This document shows positions 56,952-64,000 of a stretch of DNA of 64,000 bases, one piece after another. The position numbers and the translations under genes were made by a program. Origin of the DNA: Flexivirga oryzae (lineage in GTDB: Bacteria > Actinomycetota > Actinomycetes > Actinomycetales > Dermatophilaceae); NCBI RefSeq assembly GCF_014190805.1, contig NZ_JACHVQ010000001.1:248001-312000 (forward strand), given 5' to 3'. The stretch's first letter is position 1; each line of letters begins with the position of its first letter. The notes below the pieces were generated by a model that worked only from the letters and a program-made list of their open reading frames with translations, was not told the origin of the DNA and ran no database searches.

Positions 56952-56957
56952 TACGAT
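56952..56957 (+). promoter_or_regulatory. Candidate -10 box, leaderless glgP
   Basis: TACGAT ends 8 nt before the GTG at 56966. Confidence 0.45.
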
Positions 56958-56965
56958 TCACTCCC

Positions 56966-59560
56966 GTGAGAGCCATTCGTCGTTTCAATGTCCGCACCGC
57001 GCTGCCCGAGCCGCTGGCCCCGTTGTCGGACCTCGCGACCAACCTGCGTTGGTCCTGGCACCGCCGCACCCGTGACCTCTTCCGGGACATGGACCCGTCG
57101 GTCTGGGAGGCGGTGCACGGCGACCCGGTGGCGCTGCTGGCCGGCCTCACCCCGCAACGCCTGGAGGCGCTCGCTGCGGACGGGGAGTTCGTCGGCCGCG
57201 TGCACGACGCGGCACGCGGCTTGTCGACATACCTCACCGCCCCGGCGTGGTACGACCAGTTCTCCGGCGAGCAGCCCGCGCCGGCGTCGATCGCCTATTT
57301 CAGCGCCGAGTTCGGCATCACCCACGTGCTGCCGCAGTACTCCGGTGGCCTGGGCATCCTGGCCGGCGACCACCTGAAGTCGGCCAGCGACCTCGGGGTG
57401 CCGATCGTCGGTGTCGGCCTCTTCTACAAGGAGGGCTACTTCAGTCAGCAGCTGTCCGCCGACGGCTGGCAGCTGGAGAACTACCCCCTGCTGGACCCCG
57501 ACGACGTCCCGCTGACCCTGCTGCGCGAGGAGGACGGCACCCCGGTGGACGTCACGCTGGCGCTGCCCGAGGGCCGCACGCTGCACGCGCGGGTATGGCG
57601 GGCCCAGGTCGGCCGGGTGCCGCTGCTGCTGCTCGACTCCGACGTGGAGGCCAACGACGACTCCGCGCGGGAGCTCACCGCGCGCCTCTACGGCGGCGGC
57701 GGCGACCAGCGGCTGCAGCAGGAGATGCTGCTCGGCATTGGCGGCGTGCGTGCGCTGCGGGTCTGGAGCCGGCTGACCGGCGCGCCCGCCCCGGAGGTCT
57801 ACCACTGCAACGAGGGCCACGCCGGCTTCCTGTCGCTGGAGCGGATCAGCGAGCTGGTCACCGGCCACGGGCTCGACTTCGAGCAGGCCCGCCGCGCCGT
57901 CCGGGCGAGCAACGTCTTCACCACCCACACCCCGGTCCCGGCGGGCATCGACCGGTTCGACGCGCAGCTGGTGCACACCCACTTCAGCGGCACCGCCGAG
58001 CTGCCGGGTGTCCCGGTCGACGCGATCCTGCCGTTCGGCGCCGAGGACTACGAGGGCGGCCAGCAGGGCATCTTCAACATGGCCCTGATGGGTCTGCGGA
58101 TGGCGCAGCGCAGCAACGGCGTCTCGCAGCTGCACGGAGCGGTCAGCCGTTCGATGTTCGACGTGCTGTGGCCCGGGTTCGACGACGACGAGGTGCCGAT
58201 CACCAGCATCACCAATGGTGTTCACGCCCCGACCTGGATGGACTGGCGGGTCATCGCGCTGGGCCGCAAGTACCTCGGCGACACCGACGTGCGTGAGGCC
58301 ATCGGCTGGGAGCGCATCGGGCGCGTCCCGCGCGGGGAGCTGTGGGCGGTCAAGCGCGAACTGCGCGAGCAACTGGTGGAGGACGTGCGCAAGCGGATGC
58401 GCGCCTCCGCGCAGACCCGCGGCGCGAGCCACGCCGAGCTCGGCTGGATCGCGGATCTGCTGGACCCCGACGTGCTGACGATCGGCTTCGCGCGTCGGGT
58501 GCCGACATACAAGCGCCTGACCCTGATGCTGCGCGACCCGGAGCGGCTCAAGAAGCTGCTGCTGGACCCCGAACGCCCCGTCCAGCTGGTCATCGCGGGC
58601 AAGTCGCACCCGGCCGACGAGACCGGCAAGAAGCTGATCCAGGAGATGGTGCAGTTCACCGACGACCCGGAGCTGCGGCACCGGATCGTCTTCCTGCCCA
58701 ACTACGACATGCGGATGGCGCAGACGCTGATGCCCGGCGTCGACGTGTGGCTGAACAACCCGCTGCGGCCCTACGAGGCCTCCGGCACGTCCGGCATGAA
58801 GGCCGCGCTCAACGGCGCGCTCAACCTGTCGATCCTGGACGGCTGGTGGGACGAGTGGTTCGACGGCAGCAACGGCTGGGCGATCCCGTCCGCGGACCCG
58901 GCGCACGGCACCGAGTCCTCGACGATGGACCCGGACCGGCGTGACGACCTGGAGGCGGCAGCCCTCTACGACCTGATCGAGTCGCAGGTGGCGGTGCGCT
59001 TCTACGACGTGGACGCCGAGGGCGTGCCGCAGCGCTGGGTGGAGATGGTCGAGCACACCCTGAGCGTGTTGGGCCCGAAGGTCCTGGCGACCCGGATGGT
59101 GCGCGACTACACGACCAGGCTCTACACGCCTGCGGCGATCGCCGGACGCGCCGCGGCCGACGACGACTTCGCGCTCGCGAAGGACCTGGCGGCATACGTC
59201 GGCCGGGCCCAGGAAGCGTTCCCCGGGCTGCGGATCGAACACGTCGAGGCCGACGGCGTCACCGACACCCCGCTGATCGGCGACAAGCTCACCGTGCGGG
59301 CGTATGTCGCGCTCGCCGGGCTGCGACCCGACCAGGTCCTGGTGCAGGTCGTCCACGGCCGGGCGAGCGAGAGCGACGAGTTGCACGACGTCGACACCAC
59401 CGAGCTCTACCCGGTGGCGGACCTGGGCGACGGCCGCGCGAGGTTCGAGGGCACCCTGACGCTGGTGCGCGGCGGAGCCTTCGGCTACAGCGTCCGCGTC
59501 CTGCCGCGCCACGCCGGGCTGGCGAACGTCGCCGAGCTGGGACTCGTCGCCAACGCCTGA
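56966..59560 (+). CDS. glgP: Alpha-glucan phosphorylase
   Basis: An 864-residue GT35 enzyme that removes glucose from alpha-glucan as glucose-1-phosphate. It belongs to the subgroup with an N-terminal DUF3417 domain (NVRTALPEPLAPLSDLATNL, RWSWHRRTRDLF). Core motifs: FSAEFGITHVLPQYSGGLGI, YHCNEGHAGFLSLERI, ITNGVHAPTWM, RRVPTYKRLTLML and the PLP-region EASGTSGMKAALNGALNLS. The PLP Lys is in GTSGMKAALNG. Start: GTG at 56966, where homology begins. Divergent from glgE. Confidence 0.95.
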   Translation: MRAIRRFNVRTALPEPLAPLSDLATNLRWSWHRRTRDLFRDMDPSVWEAVHGDPVALLAGLTPQRLEALAADGEFVGRVHDAARGLSTYLTAPAWYDQFSGEQPAPASIAYFSAEFGITHVLPQYSGGLGILAGDHLKSASDLGVPIVGVGLFYKEGYFSQQLSADGWQLENYPLLDPDDVPLTLLREEDGTPVDVTLALPEGRTLHARVWRAQVGRVPLLLLDSDVEANDDSARELTARLYGGGGDQRLQQEMLLGIGGVRALRVWSRLTGAPAPEVYHCNEGHAGFLSLERISELVTGHGLDFEQARRAVRASNVFTTHTPVPAGIDRFDAQLVHTHFSGTAELPGVPVDAILPFGAEDYEGGQQGIFNMALMGLRMAQRSNGVSQLHGAVSRSMFDVLWPGFDDDEVPITSITNGVHAPTWMDWRVIALGRKYLGDTDVREAIGWERIGRVPRGELWAVKRELREQLVEDVRKRMRASAQTRGASHAELGWIADLLDPDVLTIGFARRVPTYKRLTLMLRDPERLKKLLLDPERPVQLVIAGKSHPADETGKKLIQEMVQFTDDPELRHRIVFLPNYDMRMAQTLMPGVDVWLNNPLRPYEASGTSGMKAALNGALNLSILDGWWDEWFDGSNGWAIPSADPAHGTESSTMDPDRRDDLEAAALYDLIESQVAVRFYDVDAEGVPQRWVEMVEHTLSVLGPKVLATRMVRDYTTRLYTPAAIAGRAAADDDFALAKDLAAYVGRAQEAFPGLRIEHVEADGVTDTPLIGDKLTVRAYVALAGLRPDQVLVQVVHGRASESDELHDVDTTELYPVADLGDGRARFEGTLTLVRGGAFGYSVRVLPRHAGLANVAELGLVANA

Positions 59561-59566
59561 TCCCCG

Positions 59567-59655
59567 CCGACCGAGAGGAGCACATCCGGTCCCACCGGAG
59601 TACGAAATCCGCCCGATTTCGTCCTCCTGTCGGTCGGCAAGTGCTCCTCTCGGTC
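59567..59655. repeat. Composite palindrome P6
   Basis: The outer arms gaccgagaggagcac (59569-59583) and gtgctcctctcggtc (59641-59655) are perfect complements. Inside, cggagtacgaaatc faces gatttcgtcctcctgtcgg (about 59596-59633). It lies between the convergent glgP and poxB-like genes and probably terminates both. Confidence 0.85.
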
Positions 59656-59669
59656 AGAGGGGTGCGGGA

Positions 59670-61394
59670 TCACCGGCTCTCCAGGAACTCCTTGGACTTG
59701 GCGATCGCGAACCCCCAGGCGTCCGCGGCCGTCGTCCTCGGCGGCAGCGCGATCTCGTCGGGGTTGGTCACGAAGTCCAGCAGGTACGGCCCGTCGTGCG
59801 CCAGCGCCTCCCGGACCGCGGTGTCCACGTCCTCGGCCTCGGTGACCCGGCGCGATCGCAGACCGAGCGACGCGGCGACCGCGGACAGGTCGGGGTTGTC
59901 CAGTTCGGTCCCGAACTCCGGCAGGCCGCCCTGCTCCTGCTCGAGTTTGACCATGCCCAGCCGACCGTTGTCGTAGACCACGAAAGTGACCGGCAGCCGG
60001 TAGGTCACGGCCGTCCGCAGGTCGCCCAGCAGCATCATCAGCCCGCCGTCGCCGCAGTTGGCGATGACCTGCCGGCCGCGGTCGAGAGCCTGCGCGCCGA
60101 GCGCCTGCGGCATCGCGTTGGCCATCGAGCCGAGGTTGTAGGACCCGATCAGTTGCCGGTCGCCGCGCAGCTGGACGAACCTGCTGATCCACACCGTCGA
60201 CATACCGGTGTCGGTGGTGAAGACCGCGTCGGTCGCGGCGTGCCGGTCGAGAGCGGCGGCGACGACCTCCGGCCGGATGAGGCCTTCCGGGTTGTCCGCC
60301 TTGCCGCGCAGTTTGCCCAGCCAGGTGCGGTCGTCGTGGTCCGGGTCGGCGAGTTCGGCCTGATCGTCCAACCAGCCGGCATAGGCGTCCGTCGCGGAGC
60401 GCAGGTGGTCGGTGTCGTCCTTGGTGTCCAGCAGGTCGGCGAGGGCGCGCAACGTCGGCCCGGCGTGTCCGACGAGGGCGTGGTCGACCGGTGTCCGACG
60501 GCCGATGTGCCCGGCGCGGGAGTTCAGCGAGATCACGGTCTTGCCCTGTGGGTACCAGTCACGGTAGGGGAAGTCGGTGCCGATCAGGAACAGCGTGTCG
60601 CAGTCGTCGAACGCTTTCCGGGTGGACGGATTGCCGATCAGCCCGGACTGGCCGAGCTGGTAGGGGTTGTCCGCCTCGAGCCCGGCCTTCGCCTTCAGCG
60701 TCAGCACCATCGGCGCCTTCAGCCGTTCGGCGATCGTCAGCACCTCGGTGCGGTCCCCGGCCGCGCCGCACCCGACCAGCAACGTCACCTTCTCGGCGGC
60801 GTTGAGGGCTCGCGCGGCTTCAGTCAGTTGGTCCTCGGGCGCGGTCACCTGGGCGGCGCGCGGCGCGAAGTGCGGTGGCCGGGTGCCCCGCGGTATGTCG
60901 AGGGAGCCCACGTCACCGGGCAGGGTGAGTACGGCGACACCGCCTTCGGCATACGCGGTGTTGACCGCCTGCTCCAGCAGCTGCGGCAGTTGCCCCGGGC
61001 TGGTGATCGTCTGCGCGAAGTCCGCCACGTCGGCGAACAGCACGTCGTTGTTGACCTCCTGGAAGAAGTCGGTGCCAATGTCGGGGGTGGGCACCTGGCC
61101 GCACAGCGCGAGGACGGGTGCGTGCGACTTCTTGGCGTCATACAGGCCGTTCAGCAGGTGGATGGAGCCCGGTCCGACGGTGCCCATGCAGACACCGATG
61201 CGGCCGCTGAGCTGCGCCTGGGCGCCGGCCGCGAAGGCGGCAGCCTCCTCGTGCCGCACGCCGATCCATTCGATGCCCTCCTGCCGGCGGATGGCATCGG
61301 TGACCGGGTTGAGTGCGTCGCCGACCACACCCCAGACCTGCCGCACCCCGTGCTCGGCCAGTGCGGCGACGATCAGCTCCGCGACGTCGGTCAT
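59670..61394 (-). CDS. Second PoxB-type pyruvate dehydrogenase/oxidase
   Basis: A 574-residue ThDP enzyme, equal in length to the copy at 20498 but clearly diverged. Catalytic Glu in RHEEAAAFAAGAQAQLSG, ThDP/Mg2+ motif NCGDGGLMMLLGDL with YDNG in place of the more usual YNNS, and FAD-type central domain (VTLLVGCGAAGDRTEVL). The ATG overlaps the stop of the glutamate-synthase-like gene (ATGA), so the two proteins are co-translated. Whether it uses pyruvate is inferred. Confidence 0.85.
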   Translation of the reverse strand: MTDVAELIVAALAEHGVRQVWGVVGDALNPVTDAIRRQEGIEWIGVRHEEAAAFAAGAQAQLSGRIGVCMGTVGPGSIHLLNGLYDAKKSHAPVLALCGQVPTPDIGTDFFQEVNNDVLFADVADFAQTITSPGQLPQLLEQAVNTAYAEGGVAVLTLPGDVGSLDIPRGTRPPHFAPRAAQVTAPEDQLTEAARALNAAEKVTLLVGCGAAGDRTEVLTIAERLKAPMVLTLKAKAGLEADNPYQLGQSGLIGNPSTRKAFDDCDTLFLIGTDFPYRDWYPQGKTVISLNSRAGHIGRRTPVDHALVGHAGPTLRALADLLDTKDDTDHLRSATDAYAGWLDDQAELADPDHDDRTWLGKLRGKADNPEGLIRPEVVAAALDRHAATDAVFTTDTGMSTVWISRFVQLRGDRQLIGSYNLGSMANAMPQALGAQALDRGRQVIANCGDGGLMMLLGDLRTAVTYRLPVTFVVYDNGRLGMVKLEQEQGGLPEFGTELDNPDLSAVAASLGLRSRRVTEAEDVDTAVREALAHDGPYLLDFVTNPDEIALPPRTTAADAWGFAIAKSKEFLESR

Positions 61395-62944
61395 GCCGAG
61401 CGCCCCTCACCGGCGCGGTACTGCGAGATCTGCGGACTGAAGCTGTCCGCGCTGGCCGCCTCCCAGTCCGTCGCCCACGTCTCCGGTGCCGCCGCGAGCA
61501 ACTCGCCGGGCTGCAGCCAGGTGAACAACTCCGCATAACTGCGGCTCTCGCCCGGGGAGATGTTGTGCCGCAGCATGTGCGGGCTGAGCTCGTGCGGCTC
61601 GCGGGCGCCGAGCGTCGCCATCAGCTGCGCCGCCTGCTCCACGGTCGCCTGGTGGTAGCGCTGCACCCGCTCGCTCTTGGACGGCACGTCCAGCGCGTGT
61701 GCCCGCCGCTTGTTCTGGGTGGCGACGCCGACCGGGCACTTGCCGGTGTGGCACTGCTGCGCCTGGATACAACCGATCGCCATCATCATCGCCCGCGCGG
61801 AGTTGGTGTAGTCGGCGCCCTGGATGAGCCGCTTGACGATGTCGGCCCCGCCGGCGATCTTGCCGCTCGCACCCAGTTTGATGTCGTCGCGCAGCCCGGT
61901 GCCGACGAGCGCGTTGTGCATCGTCATCAGGCCGTGGCTGAGCGGCATACCGACGTAGTCCTCGTACTCCAGCGGTGCGGCTCCCGTGCCGCCCTCGGAG
62001 CCGTCGACGATGATGAAGTCCGGTGCGGTGCCGACCTGGCGGATTGCCTTGCAGATGGCCAGCACGTCCCGCCGGGAGCCGATGCACAGCTTGAATCCGG
62101 CCGGCTTGCCACCGCTCAATTCGCGCATCTTCGCGATGAATTCGATCAGCTCGACCGGCGTCGAGAAGACCTTGTGACGCGCCGGGCTGACGCACTTCTG
62201 CCCCTCGGGCACGCCGCGGAACTGGGCGATCTCCGCGGTCACCTTGGCCGCCGGCAGCACCCCGCCGATCCCCGGCTTGGCACCCTGGCTCAGCTTCAGC
62301 GACACGCACTTGACGCGGTCGTCGGTCGACTTGTCGCGGAAGATGTCCGGGTCGAAGTCGCCGTCCTTGGTCCGGGTGCCGAAATAGCCCGAACCGATCT
62401 CCCAGACCAGGTCGCCGCCGTTCTCCAGGTGGTATGGCGTCAGGCCGCCCTCCCCAGTGTCGTGGGCGAAACCGCCCATGGCAGCACCCTTGTTGAGCGC
62501 TCGGATCGCGTTGGCGGACAACGCCCCGAAGCTCATCGCGGACACGTTGAGCAGCGACATGTCGTACGGCTTGCCGCAGTCCTTCCCGCCGACCCGGACC
62601 CGGGGCGGACGGTCGGGCTTCTCCAGCGGCGCGGTGGAGTGGACCAACGCCTCGTAGCCCGCGCGGTCGACGTCGCGCTCGGTGCCGAAGGGCTGCTCGC
62701 CGTGGGTACCCTTGGCCCGCTGGTAGATGACCGAGCGGGTGTCGCGGTCGAAGGGGCGCCCGTCCCAGTTGCGTTCGATGAAGTACTGCTGGATCTCCGG
62801 GCGGATGTCCTCCAGCAGGTAGCGCAGGTGGCCGACGACGGGGTAGTTGCGCAGCACCGAGTGCTGCCGTTGGACCAGGTCACGTACCGCCAGACCCACG
62901 AGGGACCCTGCTGCCAGGGCCGTTGCCTGTTGCCATCGCGCCAT
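61391..62944 (-). CDS. FMN-binding glutamate synthase family protein
   Basis: A 517-residue protein with an N-terminal membrane-like helix (ATALAAGSLVGLAVRDLVQ) and the FMN-barrel domain of glutamate synthase: NVSAMSFGALSANAIRALNK, GEGGLTPYHLENGGDLVWEI, KLSQGAKPGIGGVLPAAKV, VDGSEGGTGAAPLEYED and the iron-sulfur motif CIQAQQCHTGKCPVGVATQN. It lacks the glutaminase and alpha-subunit central domains, so it is a stand-alone synthase-domain protein of uncertain reaction. It is translationally coupled to the PoxB-like gene. Start ATG at 62944. Confidence 0.9.
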   Translation of the reverse strand: MARWQQATALAAGSLVGLAVRDLVQRQHSVLRNYPVVGHLRYLLEDIRPEIQQYFIERNWDGRPFDRDTRSVIYQRAKGTHGEQPFGTERDVDRAGYEALVHSTAPLEKPDRPPRVRVGGKDCGKPYDMSLLNVSAMSFGALSANAIRALNKGAAMGGFAHDTGEGGLTPYHLENGGDLVWEIGSGYFGTRTKDGDFDPDIFRDKSTDDRVKCVSLKLSQGAKPGIGGVLPAAKVTAEIAQFRGVPEGQKCVSPARHKVFSTPVELIEFIAKMRELSGGKPAGFKLCIGSRRDVLAICKAIRQVGTAPDFIIVDGSEGGTGAAPLEYEDYVGMPLSHGLMTMHNALVGTGLRDDIKLGASGKIAGGADIVKRLIQGADYTNSARAMMMAIGCIQAQQCHTGKCPVGVATQNKRRAHALDVPSKSERVQRYHQATVEQAAQLMATLGAREPHELSPHMLRHNISPGESRSYAELFTWLQPGELLAAAPETWATDWEAASADSFSPQISQYRAGEGRSA

Positions 62945-63031
62945 ACCGTCTCCTTCGATCTCCTGCGATCCCGGGCCCCGCACGTCATCGTCGGTGGCTC
63001 AGCTGCGTGCTTGCTGAGTCGGAGGGTTCCG

Positions 63032-63037
63032 TACGAT
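63032..63037 (+). promoter_or_regulatory. Candidate -10 box, leaderless small membrane protein
   Basis: TACGAT ends 6 nt before the GTG at 63044. Confidence 0.45.
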
Positions 63038-63043
63038 GTGCGG

Positions 63044-63406
63044 GTGCTCCTGCCCTTGACAATCCTGCTTATCGCACTGTTGGCGGTCTTGGCTATCTAT
63101 GCGGCATATCTGACCGCGCGGGGGCGACCGGTGGACAACCCGATGTTCTACCTCGCGAGCGTCACCGAGGTGGCCGTCATCGCGCAGCTGGTGGTGGGGC
63201 TGGTGCGGATCGGGGACGCCGACGCGCACATGTCGAAGGGCCTGTTCATCGCCTACCTGGCCGGGCTGGTCTGCGTGCTGCCGGTCGCCGGCTTCTGGGG
63301 CATCGCCGAGCGGGAGTCCCGCTGGGGGACAGGCGTCCTGCTGGTCGCGACCCTCGGCCTGCTCGTGATGGTCGCCCGCCTCCTGCAACTCTGGAACGGA
63401 GCGTAG
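63044..63406 (+). CDS. Small integral membrane protein
   Basis: A 120-residue protein with four predicted helices (LLPLTILLIALLAVLAIYAA, FYLASVTEVAVIAQLVVGL, GLFIAYLAGLVCVLPVAGFW and TGVLLVATLGLLVMVARLL). Family not recognised. The GTG at 63044 is preferred to the in-frame GTG at 63038 because of its distance from TACGAT. Open reading upstream to 61313 is antisense to other genes and rejected. Confidence 0.75.
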   Translation: MLLPLTILLIALLAVLAIYAAYLTARGRPVDNPMFYLASVTEVAVIAQLVVGLVRIGDADAHMSKGLFIAYLAGLVCVLPVAGFWGIAERESRWGTGVLLVATLGLLVMVARLLQLWNGA

Positions 63407-63464
63407 AGACATCAGCAGCCAACCGACACCCACGAGTTCTCGCGTCAACACCGGCCCGGGCCGC

Positions 63465-63872
63465 ATGCTGGTGGCCATCTACGGCCTCTTCGCGCTCGCG
63501 GCCACGGGGCGGTCGATCATGCAGATCGCACAGACCTGGCCGCATCAGCACCTGCCCTACTGGCTGTCGGCGGTGGCCGCCGTCGTCTACTGCGTGGCGA
63601 CGGTGGCGCTCGGCCGTGGCAACCGCACCAGCGCCCGAATTGCGCTGGCAACCATCAGCTTCGAGCTGTTCGGAGTCGTTGCCGTGGGGATCTGGTCGTA
63701 TGCCGACACGGCGGCCTTTGTGGCCGCGGGGCAGGCCGGCGACACCACCGTGTGGTCGAAGTTCGGCCAGGGCTACGGCTATGTGCCGTTGATCCTGCCG
63801 GTCCTCGGTCTGCTGTGGTTGCGGCACATTCGCCGGTCCGGTGCGGCAAACTCGGCTGACGGGAGTAAGTAA
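63465..63872 (+). CDS. Small integral membrane protein
   Basis: A 135-residue protein with four predicted helices (MLVAIYGLFALAATGRSIM, LPYWLSAVAAVVYCVATVAL, RIALATISFELFGVVAVGIW and VPLILPVLGLLWLRHI). It was not recognised as a named family. The ATG at 63465 is the first standard start. Translation might begin earlier in frame, since the codons from 63411 are open but start with ATC. It follows the other small membrane protein and probably shares its transcript. Confidence 0.72.
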   Translation: MLVAIYGLFALAATGRSIMQIAQTWPHQHLPYWLSAVAAVVYCVATVALGRGNRTSARIALATISFELFGVVAVGIWSYADTAAFVAAGQAGDTTVWSKFGQGYGYVPLILPVLGLLWLRHIRRSGAANSADGSK

Positions 63873-63908
63873 ACTCGGCGCACTGGGTGCGAGCACGGGA
63901 GGGAACCG

Positions 63909-64000
63909 ATGGCTGCAAAAGCGACGATGGCGGACATTGCCCGACAGTTGGGCATCTCGCGAGCGGCGGTCTCCTACGCCCTGAACGGCCAGCCCGGCGT
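63909..64000 (+). CDS. LacI-family transcriptional regulator, N-terminal HTH (runs off window)
   Basis: Only the first 30 residues are present. KATMADIARQLGISRAAVSY and ALNGQPG are the helix-turn-helix and hinge start of LacI/GalR repressors. GGGAGG lies about 6 nt upstream of the ATG. The effector and targets cannot be inferred; nearby carbohydrate genes are possible targets. Confidence 0.88.
   Translation, partial: MAAKATMADIARQLGISRAAVSYALNGQPG

Noticed and set aside
61391..62944. GltB large subunit of glutamate synthase
   Set aside because: The glutaminase domain and C-terminal beta-helix are missing, so only the FMN synthase-domain family name is used.
61313..63043. Long upstream extension of the small membrane protein at 63044
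   Set aside because: The extension is antisense to the glutamate-synthase-like gene and lacks homology. The true start is the GTG after TACGAT.

Overview
The window is about 64 kb of GC-rich chromosome from an actinobacterium, most likely a member of the Micrococcales. The evidence is the conserved order rpmE-prfA-prmC-(tsaC)-glyA-wecA-atp operon-DUF2550-cobalamin adenosyltransferase-nucS, the mismatch endonuclease NucS, the GlgE maltosyltransferase pathway, frequent GTG starts, and many genes with a TANNNT-type -10 box only 6-8 nt before the start codon, the pattern of leaderless actinobacterial transcripts. No rRNA, tRNA, CRISPR array, prophage or insertion sequence was recognised.

Layout. 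1-1800: the N-terminal part of an exported amidase and an LLM-type flavin oxidoreductase, both on the minus strand. 2239-9836: a housekeeping run (rpmE, prfA, prmC, tsaC, glyA, wecA-like) interrupted between prmC and tsaC by an SMR transporter, a pentapeptide-repeat protein, a VOC protein and three repeat blocks. 10129-17634: the ATP synthase operon atpZ/I-B-E-F-H-A-G-D, with a Rex-type redox operator at 9916-9933. The epsilon gene atpC is not next to atpD. It lies about 8.3 kb downstream at 25922 with its usual partner DUF2550, and between them sit repeats plus genes for a HIT protein, a YdeI-like protein, a DMT exporter, PoxB, an asparagine synthetase fused to a CofE-like domain, and TerC.

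26833-34298: a membrane protein, PduO-type adenosyltransferase, STAS protein, gamma-glutamyltransferase, nucS, a 3-hydroxyacyl-CoA dehydrogenase and a thiolase. 34427-39064: a receiver-like/thioredoxin-reductase-like fusion without the redox cysteines, a thiamine-binding protein, GNAT, a YbbN-like protein and an aldo/keto reductase. 39197-42239: a tightly overlapping redox operon (small exported protein, ApbE, membrane heme-b-like protein, NuoF-like flavoprotein, small ferredoxin). 42313-45458: an esterase, an ATP-grasp protein and two P-loop kinases. 45477-47126 is pgm and 47316-49277 is a secreted S53 protease.

49348-59560 is an alpha-glucan/trehalose locus: glgE-treS-mak::glgB on the minus strand and glgP divergent. 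TreS and Mak make maltose-1-phosphate from trehalose, GlgE and GlgB build and branch glucan from it, and GlgP with Pgm breaks it down. Mak and GlgB are one reading frame. The right end has a glutamate-synthase-like flavoprotein overlapping a second PoxB, two small membrane proteins and the start of a LacI-family regulator.

Two intergenic repeat families stand out. One is a REP-like family (words such as gagcggaggagcgaagcg and tcgaggtc), found between genes and once, in frame, inside mak. The other is a set of seven 60-120 bp composite palindromes in which one word is repeated directly on each side of a core hairpin. Repeat blocks mark both places where the conserved housekeeping order is broken.
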